Below, piece by piece: positions 51,661 through 60,540 of a stretch of DNA of 64,000 bases (position 1 is its first letter; every line of letters starts with the position of its first letter). The notes below the pieces were generated by a model. It saw only the letters and a program-made list of their open reading frames with translations. It made no database searches and had not been told where the DNA came from. Source of the stretch: an uncultured Bacilli bacterium (GTDB lineage Bacteria; Bacillota_I; Bacilli_A; RF39; UBA660). The DNA lies in assembly GCA_934190785.1 (NCBI GenBank), contig CAKPTA010000003.1, forward strand, positions 62,001-126,000. Reading direction: 5' to 3'. The position numbers and the translations under genes were made by a program.

Positions 51661-53316
51661 CATTATTACAGGAAGGATAATTGGATGTCTTCCTGTTTTT
51701 TCTTGTATATATGAGTTTAGTGTATTTGTGATTTCTGTTTTTATGTCAGCATAGCTTATAGTTCCATGTAGTTTTGATAAAATTGCTTTTTTACTAATTA
51801 CTTCAAGTTCTTTTAATAAAGCTTCGTTTTCATTAACAAGAACAAATCCTCTTGTTGTAATGTTTACTTTTCCAAGTAACTTAGCATGCATAACATCAAT
51901 ATTAGCTATTACAACAACAATTCCATCATTAGCCATTATTTTGCGGTCTTTAATTACAGCGGCTCCTACATCACCAATTCTGTTACCATCAACATAAACA
52001 TCACCTGCTTGAATTACACCAGCTCTTTTAATTTTGCCCTTGTACATTGAAAGAACATCACCATTTCCAAGTACAAAAGTATTTTCTTTTGGTATTCCAC
52101 ACATTACGCCTATATCCGCATGTCTTTTAAGCATTCTATATTCACCGTGAAATGGCATAAAATACTTTGGCCTCATAAGTCTAAGCATTAATTTTAATTC
52201 TTCTTCGCTACCATGACCTGATGTATGTATATCACTTAGTGATGTGTTAGTAAATACTCTAACACCCTTTAAATATAACTTATTTATAGTTCTAGAAATA
52301 CTAAGAGCATTTCCTGGTATAGCAGAAGATGAGAATATAACAACATCATCAGGTTGTAACTTTATTTGTTTATGACTTCCATCAGCTATTCTAGATAAAG
52401 CGGCAAGTGGTTCGCCTTGACTTCCTGTGCAAAGTAAGCAAACTTTATCTGGAGGAAGATGATTAGCTTCATCTGCCGAAATAAAGATTTCCTTATTTTT
52501 AATATATCCACCTTCAATAGATATTTCAATATTGTTTTCCATACTTCTTCCGAATGTTGTTATTTTTCTACCATTACGTTTACAAGTATCAACAATATGT
52601 TTCAAACGATATATATTAGAGGCAAATGTTGCAATAATAATACGTCCCTTTTCTCTCTTAAATATTTCTGATAGAGCATTATCTACTTTTGATTCACTAG
52701 CACTCATACCTTCATTTAAAGCATTTGTACTATCACTCATAAGTAGTGTAACACCTCTTTTTCCAATTTCAGCCATTTTATGTAAATTAGCCATAGGTCC
52801 AATTGGCGTTAAATCGAATTTAAAGTCTCCTGTTGTAACAACAACACCATTTGGAGTTGTGATACAAATTCCGTGTGAATCAGGGATAGAGTGTGTTGTT
52901 CTAAAGAACTCTACTGTGATATTTTTAAATTTAACTTTAGTTTTTTCATCATATACAATTAAATTCTTATATGTTATATTTCTATCCTCTAATTTTTTAC
53001 GAATTAATCCAATTGCTTGATTTGGAGCATAAATAACAGGAATATTTACTGTTTGTAATAAAAATGGTATTCCTCCAATATGATCCTCATGACCATGTGT
53101 AATAAATAATGCTTTTATTTTACTTTCATTTTTCTTAAGAAATGTAAAGTCTGGAATAACATAATCAACTCCCATAAGTTCTCCTTCTGGAAAAGTTATT
53201 CCAACATCAGTTATTACAATTTCATTCTCATGCATTACACAATACATGTTTTTTCCGACTTCACCTAGTCCACCTAACGCGAATATTTTGGTGTCTTCTT
53301 TTTCTAATAATTTCAT
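51646..53316 (-). CDS. rnj: Ribonuclease J
   Basis: A 556-residue metallo-beta-lactamase/beta-CASP RNase, central to mRNA decay and rRNA maturation in Bacillota. The metal site is HGHEDH (His74, His76, Asp78, His79). The opening FALGGLGEVGKNMY is standard; the beta-CASP part includes GSQGEPLAALSRIADG and SDIHTSGHGSEEE, and the C-terminal domain is present. Length matches RNase J1/J2; the complete active site suggests the J1 type. AAAGGAG precedes the ATG. It is read opposite to its neighbours with its own promoter. Confidence 0.96.
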   Translation of the reverse strand: MKLLEKEDTKIFALGGLGEVGKNMYCVMHENEIVITDVGITFPEGELMGVDYVIPDFTFLKKNESKIKALFITHGHEDHIGGIPFLLQTVNIPVIYAPNQAIGLIRKKLEDRNITYKNLIVYDEKTKVKFKNITVEFFRTTHSIPDSHGICITTPNGVVVTTGDFKFDLTPIGPMANLHKMAEIGKRGVTLLMSDSTNALNEGMSASESKVDNALSEIFKREKGRIIIATFASNIYRLKHIVDTCKRNGRKITTFGRSMENNIEISIEGGYIKNKEIFISADEANHLPPDKVCLLCTGSQGEPLAALSRIADGSHKQIKLQPDDVVIFSSSAIPGNALSISRTINKLYLKGVRVFTNTSLSDIHTSGHGSEEELKLMLRLMRPKYFMPFHGEYRMLKRHADIGVMCGIPKENTFVLGNGDVLSMYKGKIKRAGVIQAGDVYVDGNRIGDVGAAVIKDRKIMANDGIVVVIANIDVMHAKLLGKVNITTRGFVLVNENEALLKELEVISKKAILSKLHGTISYADIKTEITNTLNSYIQEKTGRHPIILPVIMDIKK

Positions 53317-53361
53317 TAATTACTCCTTTCTTTTTTATAAGTATTAAAGTCCGCCTTAAAC

Positions 53362-53390
53362 ATTATACATTTTTTCTTTGCATTTGTCCA
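53362..53390 (-). promoter_or_regulatory. Sigma-A promoter for rnj (minus strand)
   Basis: On the minus strand TGGACA, 17-base spacer, perfect TATAAT, giving a leader of about 40 bases. Confidence 0.75.
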
Positions 53391-53491
53391 GTTTAACTAA
53401 AATCCTGTTTTTAATACAGATATTTTATGGAAATCTTTAACAATACTGGTAATTTTTATTAATTTAGTGTATGATTATTTAAGGTGATAAT

Positions 53492-54478
53492 ATGGGATTA
53501 TTTGATAAATTTAAAAATATATTTAAAACAGAAGAAAAACATGATACCCATGAATATGAAGAAGGTCTTGCTAAAACAAGAAAAGAATTTACATCAAAAT
53601 TAAATTTACTTACTCTAAAGTATAACAAAATAGATGAAGAATATTATGAAGAATTAGAAGATATTTTAATTACTGCAGACATTGGAGTAAATACCGTAAT
53701 GAAATTTATGGATAAATTAAGAAAACGTGTCAGAAATGAAAATATTTTAAAACCTTCTGATTTAAAAGAAATAATTGTAGATGAGATGTTTATTACTTAT
53801 GTTCAAAATGAAATTATTGTAAATAAAATAAACTTTAGTGATAATGGTCCCACTGTTATTTTATTTGTTGGCGTAAATGGTGTTGGTAAAACAACTACAA
53901 TAGGGAAAATGGCTTATAAGTTTAAAAATGAAGGTAAAAAAGTTTTATTAATTGCAGGTGATACATTTAGAGCAGGAGCTGTAGAGCAGTTAGTAGAATG
54001 GTCTAACTTTACTAATTCTGATATTGTATATAGAGAAAATAGTGACCCTGCAAGTGTTGTCTTCGATGGTTTAAAAAAAGCAACAAATGAAGATTATGAT
54101 GTTGTTTTAATAGATACAGCCGGTCGTCTTCAAAATAAAGTTAATTTGATGAATGAACTTGAAAAGATAAATAAAGTTATAAGTAATTGTATACCAAATG
54201 CTCCCCATGAGACCCTTCTTGTTATTGATGGTACAACAGGACAAAATGGAATTAGTCAGGCTAAGAGCTTTAAGGAAATAACTAACATAACTGGTATTGT
54301 TTTAACTAAATTAGATGGTACAGCTAAAGGAGGAATTGTTTTAGCTATAAAAGAAGAGGTTGGACTTCCAGTCAAATTTATTGGTCTTGGTGAAAAAGCT
54401 GATGATCTAAAAGTATTTGATATTGAAAAATATATATATGGATTATTTAAAGATTGGGAGAATGAATATGAAAAATAA
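53492..54478 (+). CDS. ftsY: Signal recognition particle receptor FtsY
   Basis: A 328-residue SRP GTPase that docks the SRP-ribosome complex at the membrane. A short amphipathic and charged start (GLFDKFKNIFKTEE) replaces the long acidic domain of proteobacterial FtsY. The NG domain has G1 GVNGVGKTTT, DTFRAGAVEQL, G3 DTAGR and G4 TKLDG. The C-terminal FIGLGEKADDLKVFD is diagnostic. The end overlaps the next small gene by 11 bases. Ffh lies 3 kb downstream. Confidence 0.97.
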   Translation: MGLFDKFKNIFKTEEKHDTHEYEEGLAKTRKEFTSKLNLLTLKYNKIDEEYYEELEDILITADIGVNTVMKFMDKLRKRVRNENILKPSDLKEIIVDEMFITYVQNEIIVNKINFSDNGPTVILFVGVNGVGKTTTIGKMAYKFKNEGKKVLLIAGDTFRAGAVEQLVEWSNFTNSDIVYRENSDPASVVFDGLKKATNEDYDVVLIDTAGRLQNKVNLMNELEKINKVISNCIPNAPHETLLVIDGTTGQNGISQAKSFKEITNITGIVLTKLDGTAKGGIVLAIKEEVGLPVKFIGLGEKADDLKVFDIEKYIYGLFKDWENEYEK

Positions 54479-54752
54479 AACAGTATATGAAGTTTTAAAA
54501 TCAAATGGTAGAATTGACAATATAGGAATATTTCTTCAAATTATAATTGTTATATTTTTAGCTATTACATCAGTTATTACATTATTTATTAAAAAGGCAG
54601 AAGTTATAATGTATTTACTTCTTGGTCTTACATTTATTATTATGGCTTACAATAATCATAATATTTTCAAGAGAAAAACTTTTACAATAATTTATTTAGT
54701 TATGGGGATTTTATTTATGATTTTGACAGGAATGATGTTAATTGGAAAATAG
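54468..54752 (+). CDS. Small membrane protein between ftsY and ylxM
   Basis: A 94-residue protein from ATG 54468 (GGGAG seven bases upstream, inside ftsY). It has three hydrophobic segments (about 20-41, 45-63 and 72-93). The start overlaps ftsY and the end overlaps ylxM, so it is embedded in the SRP operon by coupled translation. I recognise no family. Its position suggests involvement in membrane protein insertion, but this is speculation from context. Confidence 0.7.
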   Translation: MKNKTVYEVLKSNGRIDNIGIFLQIIIVIFLAITSVITLFIKKAEVIMYLLLGLTFIIMAYNNHNIFKRKTFTIIYLVMGILFMILTGMMLIGK

Positions 54753-55041
54753 AATTTATTTAATGGACTTATTTGATTTATATGGTAAGTTATTTACAGA
54801 AAAACAACAAGAATATTTTATAGATTATTATTTTAACAATTTAACATTAGCTGAAATAGGTGAAAATAATAATATTTCTAGGGCTGCTGTTCATAGTACT
54901 ATTAAAGAAGTAGAACAAAAATTAATTTATTATGAAGATAAAATAAAATTATATAAAAAAAGACAAGAACTTGAAAAAGTTATAGATAATTTAAATTTAG
55001 AACAAAAGAATAAAATAAAAAAAATCTTAGAAGAGGAGTGA
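54742..55041 (+). CDS. ylxM: YlxM, SRP-associated helix-turn-helix protein
   Basis: A 99-residue protein with a sigma-70 region 4-like helix-turn-helix (about 18-62): LFTEKQQEYFIDYYF, then LAEIGENNNISRAAVHSTIK. YlxM is known to bind Ffh and stimulate the SRP GTPases. TTG 54742 is preferred over ATG 54763 because the known YlxM proteins extend a few residues before the MDLF segment, and no binding site precedes 54763; confidence in the exact start is modest. The gene is usually between ftsY and ffh; here the HerA-like and TrbC-like genes have come between. Confidence 0.88.
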   Translation: MENRIYLMDLFDLYGKLFTEKQQEYFIDYYFNNLTLAEIGENNNISRAAVHSTIKEVEQKLIYYEDKIKLYKKRQELEKVIDNLNLEQKNKIKKILEEE

Positions 55042-55045
55042 TAGT

Positions 55046-56809
55046 GTGATAGGTAAGATTTCATATATAGGTGATACTTTTGCCACTGTAAATTTAAATA
55101 GTGATAATGTATCTGCAGCACAAGCATTAATGAACATGTATGTTATTTTTGAAGATCAAGGAAGAAAAATTGTTGGTGAGATTGAAAATGTTGGTACAAC
55201 TGAGATGCAAGTTAAGTTTTTAGGAGAATTTAGAGGCAGTAAGTTTATTGGTGGAGTTATTCAAAAACCAAGTATAACATCAACTGTTAGAATGATTACA
55301 GAAGATGAATTTGAAAATTTAATAGGACAAGACGAAAATGGTAAAAATTTACTTCTTGGGTATTCTCCACTTTATAATAATCATCCAATTAAGGTAGATA
55401 TAAATGATTTCTTTAGTAATCATATGGCTGTTTTTGGAAATACAGGAAGTGGTAAATCTTGTGGTATTGCTAGAATTCTTCAAAATATTTTTAACAAAGA
55501 CTTTGATGATGTTACACCTGTACGCTCTAATTTCTTTATATTTGATGCATATGGAGAATATCATAATGCTTTTAAATCACTTGAAAGCATGAATCCCAAT
55601 TATCATTTTAAATACTATACAACAAATAAACATGATAGAGAAGGTTATTGTTTGAAGTTGCCATTATGGTTACTTGGAATAGATGATATAGCTCTTTTAC
55701 TAGGAGCAACAGAACATTCACAGCTTCCAATTATCGAACGTATGCTTAAATTAGTTCGCATTTTTGCTGAAACATCAGACCAAGCTAGAAAATATCAAAA
55801 TCATTTGATAGCTAAGGCTATTATGACAATTTTGTATACTAATCAAACAGCATCATCAAAAAGGAATGACATTTTTTCTATTTTTACAACATGTTCAACT
55901 CCAGAATTTAATCTAGAGTCTACTGTTCAAGGTGTTGGTTATACACGAAAATTTAGAGAGTGCTTTATTATTGATAAAGAAGGAAATTTTACAGAAAGCA
56001 TTTTAGTTACAAAATATATTTCAAGTTTCGTTGATGAAACATTAGAACAATATGAACCAACTGGAACGAATTACTATACAATGAAGGATTTAGAGAAAGC
56101 ACTTGAGTTTACATTGATTTCTGAGGGTCTTCTTAGAAACGAAAAAGCGTATGGAGACGCCATTACATTAAAGGTTCGTCTTCATTCATTAGCTATAAGT
56201 GATCAAGCTCGTTTCTTTGATTATCCAAATTATATTTCACTTGAAAATTATATTTCTTCACTTGTTGCTGTTCAAGGTGGTGGGAAAGCCCAAATTGTTA
56301 ACTTCAATTTAGAGGATATAGATGATGGTCTTGCTAAAACAATTTGTAAAATATATACAAGAATGTTGTTTGATTTTACTAAGAGATTAAAAGCTAGAGC
56401 GTCAATACCATTTCATTTATTCCTAGAAGAGTCTCATAGATATGTTCAAAACGATACAGATAAAGATTTAATTGGATATAATATTTTTGAACGTGTTGCA
56501 AAAGAAGGAAGAAAATATGGATTAATGTTTAATTTGATTTCACAAAGACCAGTGGAAATATCTGAAACAGTTATATCACAATGTAGCAATTTCTTAATCT
56601 TTAAAATGAATCATCCACGTGATTTAGAGTATATTGAAAAAATGCTTCCAAATATTAGTAAAGATATTGTTGAAAAACAAAAGAGCTTACAACCAGGAAC
56701 TTGTGTTGCTTTTGGTAAGGCATTTAAGATACCAATGATTATTCATTTTGATATGCCATCTCCTGAACCACAAAGTAGTAACTGTGATGTTGCTTCTACA
56801 TGGCAATAA
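55046..56809 (+). CDS. HerA-like DUF87 ATPase, copy 2
   Basis: A 587-residue paralogue of the protein at 32153, collinear over its whole length. N-terminal HAS-barrel-like domain (about 1-100), Walker A GNTGSGKS at 131-138, FIFDAYGEYHNAF, Walker B LFLEESHRYVQNDTDKD and NLISQRPVEISETVISQCSN. The C-termini also match (MPSPEPQSSNCDV here, MPNPAPSSSSCDV in copy 1). GTG start after GAGGAGTGA, five bases after ylxM. No NurA nuclease or other partner is adjacent; the next gene is a TrbC-like pilin with its own promoter. Two HerA-like ATPases in 64 kb suggest separate jobs. Confidence 0.87.
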   Translation: MIGKISYIGDTFATVNLNSDNVSAAQALMNMYVIFEDQGRKIVGEIENVGTTEMQVKFLGEFRGSKFIGGVIQKPSITSTVRMITEDEFENLIGQDENGKNLLLGYSPLYNNHPIKVDINDFFSNHMAVFGNTGSGKSCGIARILQNIFNKDFDDVTPVRSNFFIFDAYGEYHNAFKSLESMNPNYHFKYYTTNKHDREGYCLKLPLWLLGIDDIALLLGATEHSQLPIIERMLKLVRIFAETSDQARKYQNHLIAKAIMTILYTNQTASSKRNDIFSIFTTCSTPEFNLESTVQGVGYTRKFRECFIIDKEGNFTESILVTKYISSFVDETLEQYEPTGTNYYTMKDLEKALEFTLISEGLLRNEKAYGDAITLKVRLHSLAISDQARFFDYPNYISLENYISSLVAVQGGGKAQIVNFNLEDIDDGLAKTICKIYTRMLFDFTKRLKARASIPFHLFLEESHRYVQNDTDKDLIGYNIFERVAKEGRKYGLMFNLISQRPVEISETVISQCSNFLIFKMNHPRDLEYIEKMLPNISKDIVEKQKSLQPGTCVAFGKAFKIPMIIHFDMPSPEPQSSNCDVASTWQ

Positions 56810-56839
56810 TTGACAATCAAAATTAAAATATACTATAAT
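56810..56839 (+). promoter_or_regulatory. Sigma-A promoter for TrbC-like copy 2
   Basis: Perfect TTGACA, 18-base spacer, perfect TATAAT; begins at the stop region of the HerA-like gene. Confidence 0.85.
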
Positions 56840-56861
56840 AAAAGCAGTTAGGAGAATAAAT

Positions 56862-57362
56862 ATGAAAAAGATGAATGTACTAAAACATATGACATTGCTT
56901 ACACTTTTTATAGCAGTATTTTATGTATCTAATGTTTTTGCTAAAGCAGGATTTACTTATGATCAAGGTGTTTATGTAAAATGTGGTGATGCTATTCTTC
57001 CATCTGGTGTTATATACATTGTTCAAAATGTAGTTAACCTAATTAAAATAGCTATTCCAATTTTACTTATTGTTCTTGGAATGATTGATTTTATGAAAGC
57101 TGTTATGAGTAATGATGAAAAAAAAATGAAATCGAGTCAAGGAAGATTAATACAAAGAATTCTAGCTGGTGTTATTGTTTTCTTTGTTATAGCTATTGTC
57201 CAATTTGTATTTGATTTTGTTGTAGATGGTGATAGTAGTAAGAATGCAGTATCTTGTCTTGCATGTTTTGTTACATCTGATGATAATTGTACATTTACTA
57301 ATAATGACTTTAACGATGAAGTATTAGATGATAAAACAAACGGAAGTACAACAAATAATTGA
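56862..57362 (+). CDS. VirB2/TrbC-like pilin subunit, copy 2
   Basis: A 166-residue protein with a cleavable-looking signal peptide (about 1-28, ending NVFAKA), an extracellular segment, then two hydrophobic helices flanking the loop KAVMSNDEKKMKSSQGRLIQR. Loop and helices match the protein at 10526 almost residue by residue. A Cys-containing tail (CLACFVTSDDNC) follows and ends in a short Asn/Thr stretch. Unlike copy 1 it has a clear signal peptide and stands away from other secretion genes. Strong consensus promoter. The reading beyond its stop looks like a decayed extension. Confidence 0.82.
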   Translation: MKKMNVLKHMTLLTLFIAVFYVSNVFAKAGFTYDQGVYVKCGDAILPSGVIYIVQNVVNLIKIAIPILLIVLGMIDFMKAVMSNDEKKMKSSQGRLIQRILAGVIVFFVIAIVQFVFDFVVDGDSSKNAVSCLACFVTSDDNCTFTNNDFNDEVLDDKTNGSTTNN

Positions 57363-57574
57363 TAGTGTTGATGGCACTATTAGTGATAAGATGATACCAA
57401 TTGATACAAGCACAAGCTGTAAATTATGAGTTTATTCCTGCAACGTTAAAAAATACAACATTAGCGATAAAACTTACTTCCGATTGTGGTTTTAGTGTAG
57501 AAAGTAAAAGTTGTAGTTATGAAGATGAAAATGGTTGCCCATACAGTGTGCTTTCTGGTGAAATAACACAATAA
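57328..57574 (+). pseudogene. Decayed 3' extension of TrbC-like copy 2 (or small broken gene)
   Basis: The 266 bases between the stop at 57362 and ffh still look coding. One frame is open from 57328 to 57429 (it includes IIDSVDGTISDKMIPIDT); the next frame is open from 57401 to 57574 (it includes AVNYEFIPATLKNTTLAIKL and two CxxxxxxC-like pairs). Neither has a ribosome binding site. The terminator sits right after the second stop, at 57576, as if the original gene ended there. Two single-base frameshifts would restore one protein of about 236 residues. Mutation and sequencing error cannot be told apart here. Confidence 0.5.
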
Positions 57575-57575
57575 G

Positions 57576-57598
57576 AAAAGCTTATAGCTTTTTTTATT
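57576..57598 (+). terminator. Intrinsic terminator before ffh
   Basis: Stem AAAAGCT/AGCTTTT with loop TAT and a long T run. Confidence 0.82.
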
Positions 57599-57628
57599 TT
57601 TTTGTTATATAATAAGTGAGGTGATTAT

Positions 57629-58936
57629 ATGTTTGAAAGTTTAGGAGATAGATTACAAAGTGTAATGGATAAAATTAGAGGTTATGGTAAAATAACTGAG
57701 GAAAATATTGGTGAGATGACTAGAGAAATTCGTCTAGCTCTTCTAGAAGCTGACGTAAATTATAAAGTTGTAAAAGAGTTTATAGCTAATGTAAAAGAGA
57801 AGGCTTTAGGAGAAGAAGTTTCTAAATCATTAAAACCAGGTGAAATGTTTGTAAAGATAGTTAAAGATGAACTTGTTGATTTATTAGGAGGAGAAAAAGC
57901 TTCTTTATATACAAGTGGTAATCCATCTATTTTAATGTTAGTTGGATTACAAGGTAGTGGTAAGACTACATCTATTGCTAAACTTTCTAATTATATTAGA
58001 AAAAAATATAAAAAGAAACCTCTTTTAGTCGCATGTGATGTATATAGACCAGCTGCTATTAATCAATTAGAACAACTTGGAAAGGAACTTAATATAGAAG
58101 TTTATTCTGAGGGAAAAAATAATCCAGTTGATATTTCTAAGAATGCAGTAGAATATGCTCGTACACACGGATATGATTATGTTTTAATAGATACAGCGGG
58201 AAGACTTCATATAGATGAAGAATTAATGGATGAATTAAAGAATATAACAGAAGCTGTTAGTCCTGATGAAATATTACTTGTTGTTGATAGTATGACTGGA
58301 CAGGATGCCGTTCATGTTATCGAAGGATTTAATGATAAATTAAAGCTTACAGGTGCGATTCTTACTAAATTAGATGGTGATACTAGAGGTGGTGCTGCAC
58401 TTTCAATACGTCATTTAACCAATATACCAATTAAATTTATTGGCGTTAGTGAGAAAATGGATGGTTTAGAAGAATTTTATCCAGAACGTATGGCAACTAG
58501 AATCCTTGGTATGGGAGATATTATGTCAATTGTAGAAAAAGCAGAATCTGTAATTGATGAAGAAATTGCTAAAAAAGCAGCCAAAAAAATGCAAAAGGGA
58601 GATTTTGATTTAGAGGATTTTTTAGAACAGTTAAATCAAATTAAAAAATTAGGCCCTCTTGAAAATATTATTAAAATGTTACCGGGTGCCAAGAAGATGG
58701 GATTAAATAATGTTAAAATTGATCCTAAGGAAATGGCTCATATAGAGGCTATTATTCAATCAATGACAAAAGAAGAAAGAAAGAATCCAAGTATACTAAA
58801 AGCAAGTAGAAAGGTTAGAATTGCTAAGGGATCTGGTAGATCAGTAGAAGAGGTTAATCGTCTCTTAAAACAATTTGAAGAAATGAAACGTATGATGAAG
58901 ATGATGAAAAATGGTAATTTTAAGATGCCTTTTTAA
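57629..58936 (+). CDS. ffh: Signal recognition particle protein Ffh
   Basis: A 435-residue SRP GTPase that binds signal sequences on ribosomes. The NG domain has G1 GLQGSGKTTS, CDVYRPAAINQLEQLG, G3 DTAGR and G4 TKLDGD. The Met-rich M domain starts at about residue 300 and includes KGDFDLEDFLEQLNQI and the RNA-binding SGRSVEEVNRLLKQFE helix. Length and motifs are normal. GAGGTGAT precedes ATG and TATAAT at 57608-57613 is the likely -10 box. The ffs RNA was not found in the window. Confidence 0.97.
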   Translation: MFESLGDRLQSVMDKIRGYGKITEENIGEMTREIRLALLEADVNYKVVKEFIANVKEKALGEEVSKSLKPGEMFVKIVKDELVDLLGGEKASLYTSGNPSILMLVGLQGSGKTTSIAKLSNYIRKKYKKKPLLVACDVYRPAAINQLEQLGKELNIEVYSEGKNNPVDISKNAVEYARTHGYDYVLIDTAGRLHIDEELMDELKNITEAVSPDEILLVVDSMTGQDAVHVIEGFNDKLKLTGAILTKLDGDTRGGAALSIRHLTNIPIKFIGVSEKMDGLEEFYPERMATRILGMGDIMSIVEKAESVIDEEIAKKAAKKMQKGDFDLEDFLEQLNQIKKLGPLENIIKMLPGAKKMGLNNVKIDPKEMAHIEAIIQSMTKEERKNPSILKASRKVRIAKGSGRSVEEVNRLLKQFEEMKRMMKMMKNGNFKMPF

Positions 58937-59047
58937 TCATCTTTTTTAATTAATTAAAAAATTAAAAAAAATAATATTTACTAAGGCAAATAACTTATCT
59001 ATAAAGTGTGCAAATACATATGATAAATTAGGTAAGGAGGAGTAAAA

Positions 59048-59347
59048 ATGTTTAGAAATTGTTGTTGTAATAACAATAGACAAAATATGATGGGATATGG
59101 ACAAATGCCATATATGATGGGTGGTATGAATCAAACTCCAATTATGGAAGGTCAAGTAATAGAACCAACAATTACAAAATGTGTAGAACAAGAATTCTAT
59201 CATGAAGTACCACATATTTGTCCAATTCACACTCATACTATAAATAAACATATTTATAAGCATACATATACACCACAATATTCTTGCTCTGAAGAATGTC
59301 AAGTAAGCAATTTAGATTGTGGAAAATGTTCAGGATTTGCTAAATAA
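59048..59347 (+). CDS. CotD-like spore coat protein
   Basis: A 99-residue, Cys/His-rich protein. A Cys cluster opens it (RNCCCNN), then a Met/Gly/Pro segment, and a central VPHICPIHTHTINKHIYKHTY block. The latter matches the CotD pattern in which a His-Pro and repeated His/Thr precede an HxY-type end. A Cys-rich tail (CSEECQVSNLDCGKC) follows. Inner-coat CotD is made late in the mother cell. AAGGAGGAG gives a very strong binding site. The sequence CATATGATA at 59017-59025 resembles a late-sporulation (sigma-K type) -10 element, but I see no matching -35, so this is weak. Ends with a terminator. Confidence 0.72.
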   Translation: MFRNCCCNNNRQNMMGYGQMPYMMGGMNQTPIMEGQVIEPTITKCVEQEFYHEVPHICPIHTHTINKHIYKHTYTPQYSCSEECQVSNLDCGKCSGFAK

Positions 59348-59376
59348 TAAGTATTTATTAACTTATTAACAGGTTT

Positions 59377-59402
59377 AAGTAAGATTAATTCTTACTTTTT
59401 TC
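59377..59402 (+). terminator. Intrinsic terminator after cotD-like gene
   Basis: Stem AAGTAAGA/TCTTACTT, loop TTAAT-like, followed by six T. Confidence 0.85.
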
Positions 59403-59498
59403 TGTTATTAAATATAAACTTATTTTAAAGATAAAAATATTTTCTTTACTAATATTATAAAATAATGTAAAATATATTGAGATAGGAAGAGGGATAAT

Positions 59499-60215
59499 AT
59501 GGGAAGAGCATATGAAGTTAGAAAAGCAAGTATTCAAAAAACAGGTGCAGCTAGAGGAAAAATTTATACAATGTATGCCAAAGAAATTTACTTAGCAGCT
59601 AAAAACGGTGGTACAGAAGTATCAAGTAATGCCAGCTTAAAAAGATTAATCGACCGTGCTAAAAAAGATCAAGTTCCAAGTGATATTATCAAAAGAGCAA
59701 TAGATAAGGTAAATAGTGGTGCTGATGAATCATATCAACAAACTACTTATGAAATGTTTGGACCAGGAGGTTCTACTTTAATTATTGAATGTTTAACTGA
59801 TAACGTAAATAGAAGTATAAGTGATATTAGAGCGGTTGTTAATAAATGTCATACTAAAATGGGAGCCCAAGGAAGTGTATTATTTAATTATGATCATGTA
59901 AGTGTTATAAGTTTTAAAGGCCTAGATGAAGAGCAAACAATGGATGCTTTAATTGAAAATGATATTGATGTTGATGATATTGAAGTAGATGAAGATAGTA
60001 TTGTAATTTATGGAAAACCACAAGATTTAAATGGTATGAAAGCAGCAATTATATCTAAATTGCCTAATGTTGAATTTGACTTAGATGAAATTACTTATAT
60101 ACCAAAAGAAAAAGTTGAATTATCAGGTGATGATTTAGAGATATTTAATCGAGCTATAACTTTATTAGATGATGTTGAAGATGTACAACATGTATATCAT
60201 AACGTTATATTATAA
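59499..60215 (+). CDS. yebC: YebC/TACO1-family translation or transcription regulator
   Basis: A 238-residue protein of the YebC/PmpR family. The start GRAYEVRKASIQKTGAARGK, the later PSDIIKRAIDK and EMFGPGGSTLIIECLTDNVNR are standard. YebC proteins have recently been linked to translation of proline-rich stretches, and some bind DNA. Complete, normal length. Transcribed alone between terminators. Confidence 0.95.
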   Translation: MGRAYEVRKASIQKTGAARGKIYTMYAKEIYLAAKNGGTEVSSNASLKRLIDRAKKDQVPSDIIKRAIDKVNSGADESYQQTTYEMFGPGGSTLIIECLTDNVNRSISDIRAVVNKCHTKMGAQGSVLFNYDHVSVISFKGLDEEQTMDALIENDIDVDDIEVDEDSIVIYGKPQDLNGMKAAIISKLPNVEFDLDEITYIPKEKVELSGDDLEIFNRAITLLDDVEDVQHVYHNVIL

Positions 60216-60242
60216 AAAGAATGTTTTTGACATTCTTTTTTT
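60214..60242. terminator. Bidirectional terminator between yebC and the XRE gene
   Basis: Stem AAAAAGAATGT/ACATTCTTTTT, T run in both directions, between convergent genes. Confidence 0.88.
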
Positions 60243-60243
60243 G

Positions 60244-60489
60244 TTAATTTTTATTTTGAAATAAATCACGCACATGTATATCTAATGCCTTAGAAAGTTT
60301 TAGCATGGTTGTTAGAGATACATTTTTAAATTCAATTCCAGATTCTATTTGTTTTATATATGAAATACTTAAATCAGCTTCTTCAGCAAGTGCCTCTTGA
60401 GTCATTTTCTTTAAATTTCGATAATATTTAACATTTTTACAAAATATATTATATTCAGTGATTAATTCTTTATTTTTCAAAGCATACAC
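60244..60489 (-). CDS. XRE-family HTH regulator (minus strand)
   Basis: An 81-residue protein with one Cro/C1-type helix-turn-helix (about 20-74): NVKYYRNLKKMTQEALAEEA, then LSISYIKQIESGI and LSKALDIHVRDLF. No other domain. ATG preceded by GTGGGGTG. It is divergent from another XRE gene 99 bases away with a palindrome between, a typical regulatory pair. Targets are unknown. Confidence 0.88.
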   Translation of the reverse strand: MYALKNKELITEYNIFCKNVKYYRNLKKMTQEALAEEADLSISYIKQIESGIEFKNVSLTTMLKLSKALDIHVRDLFQNKN

Positions 60490-60540
60490 CCCACTTCATT
60501 ATTAATATAATTTTCTCATAAACATTGATAAAACACAGTA

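Noticed and set aside
52532..53020. Plus-strand ORF of 162 codons inside rnj
   Set aside because: Antisense to the conserved RNase J coding sequence, no ribosome binding site and no family resemblance.
58946..59302. Minus-strand ORF over the cotD-like gene
   Set aside because: Shadow of the + strand gene, which has a strong ribosome binding site and recognisable coat-protein composition.
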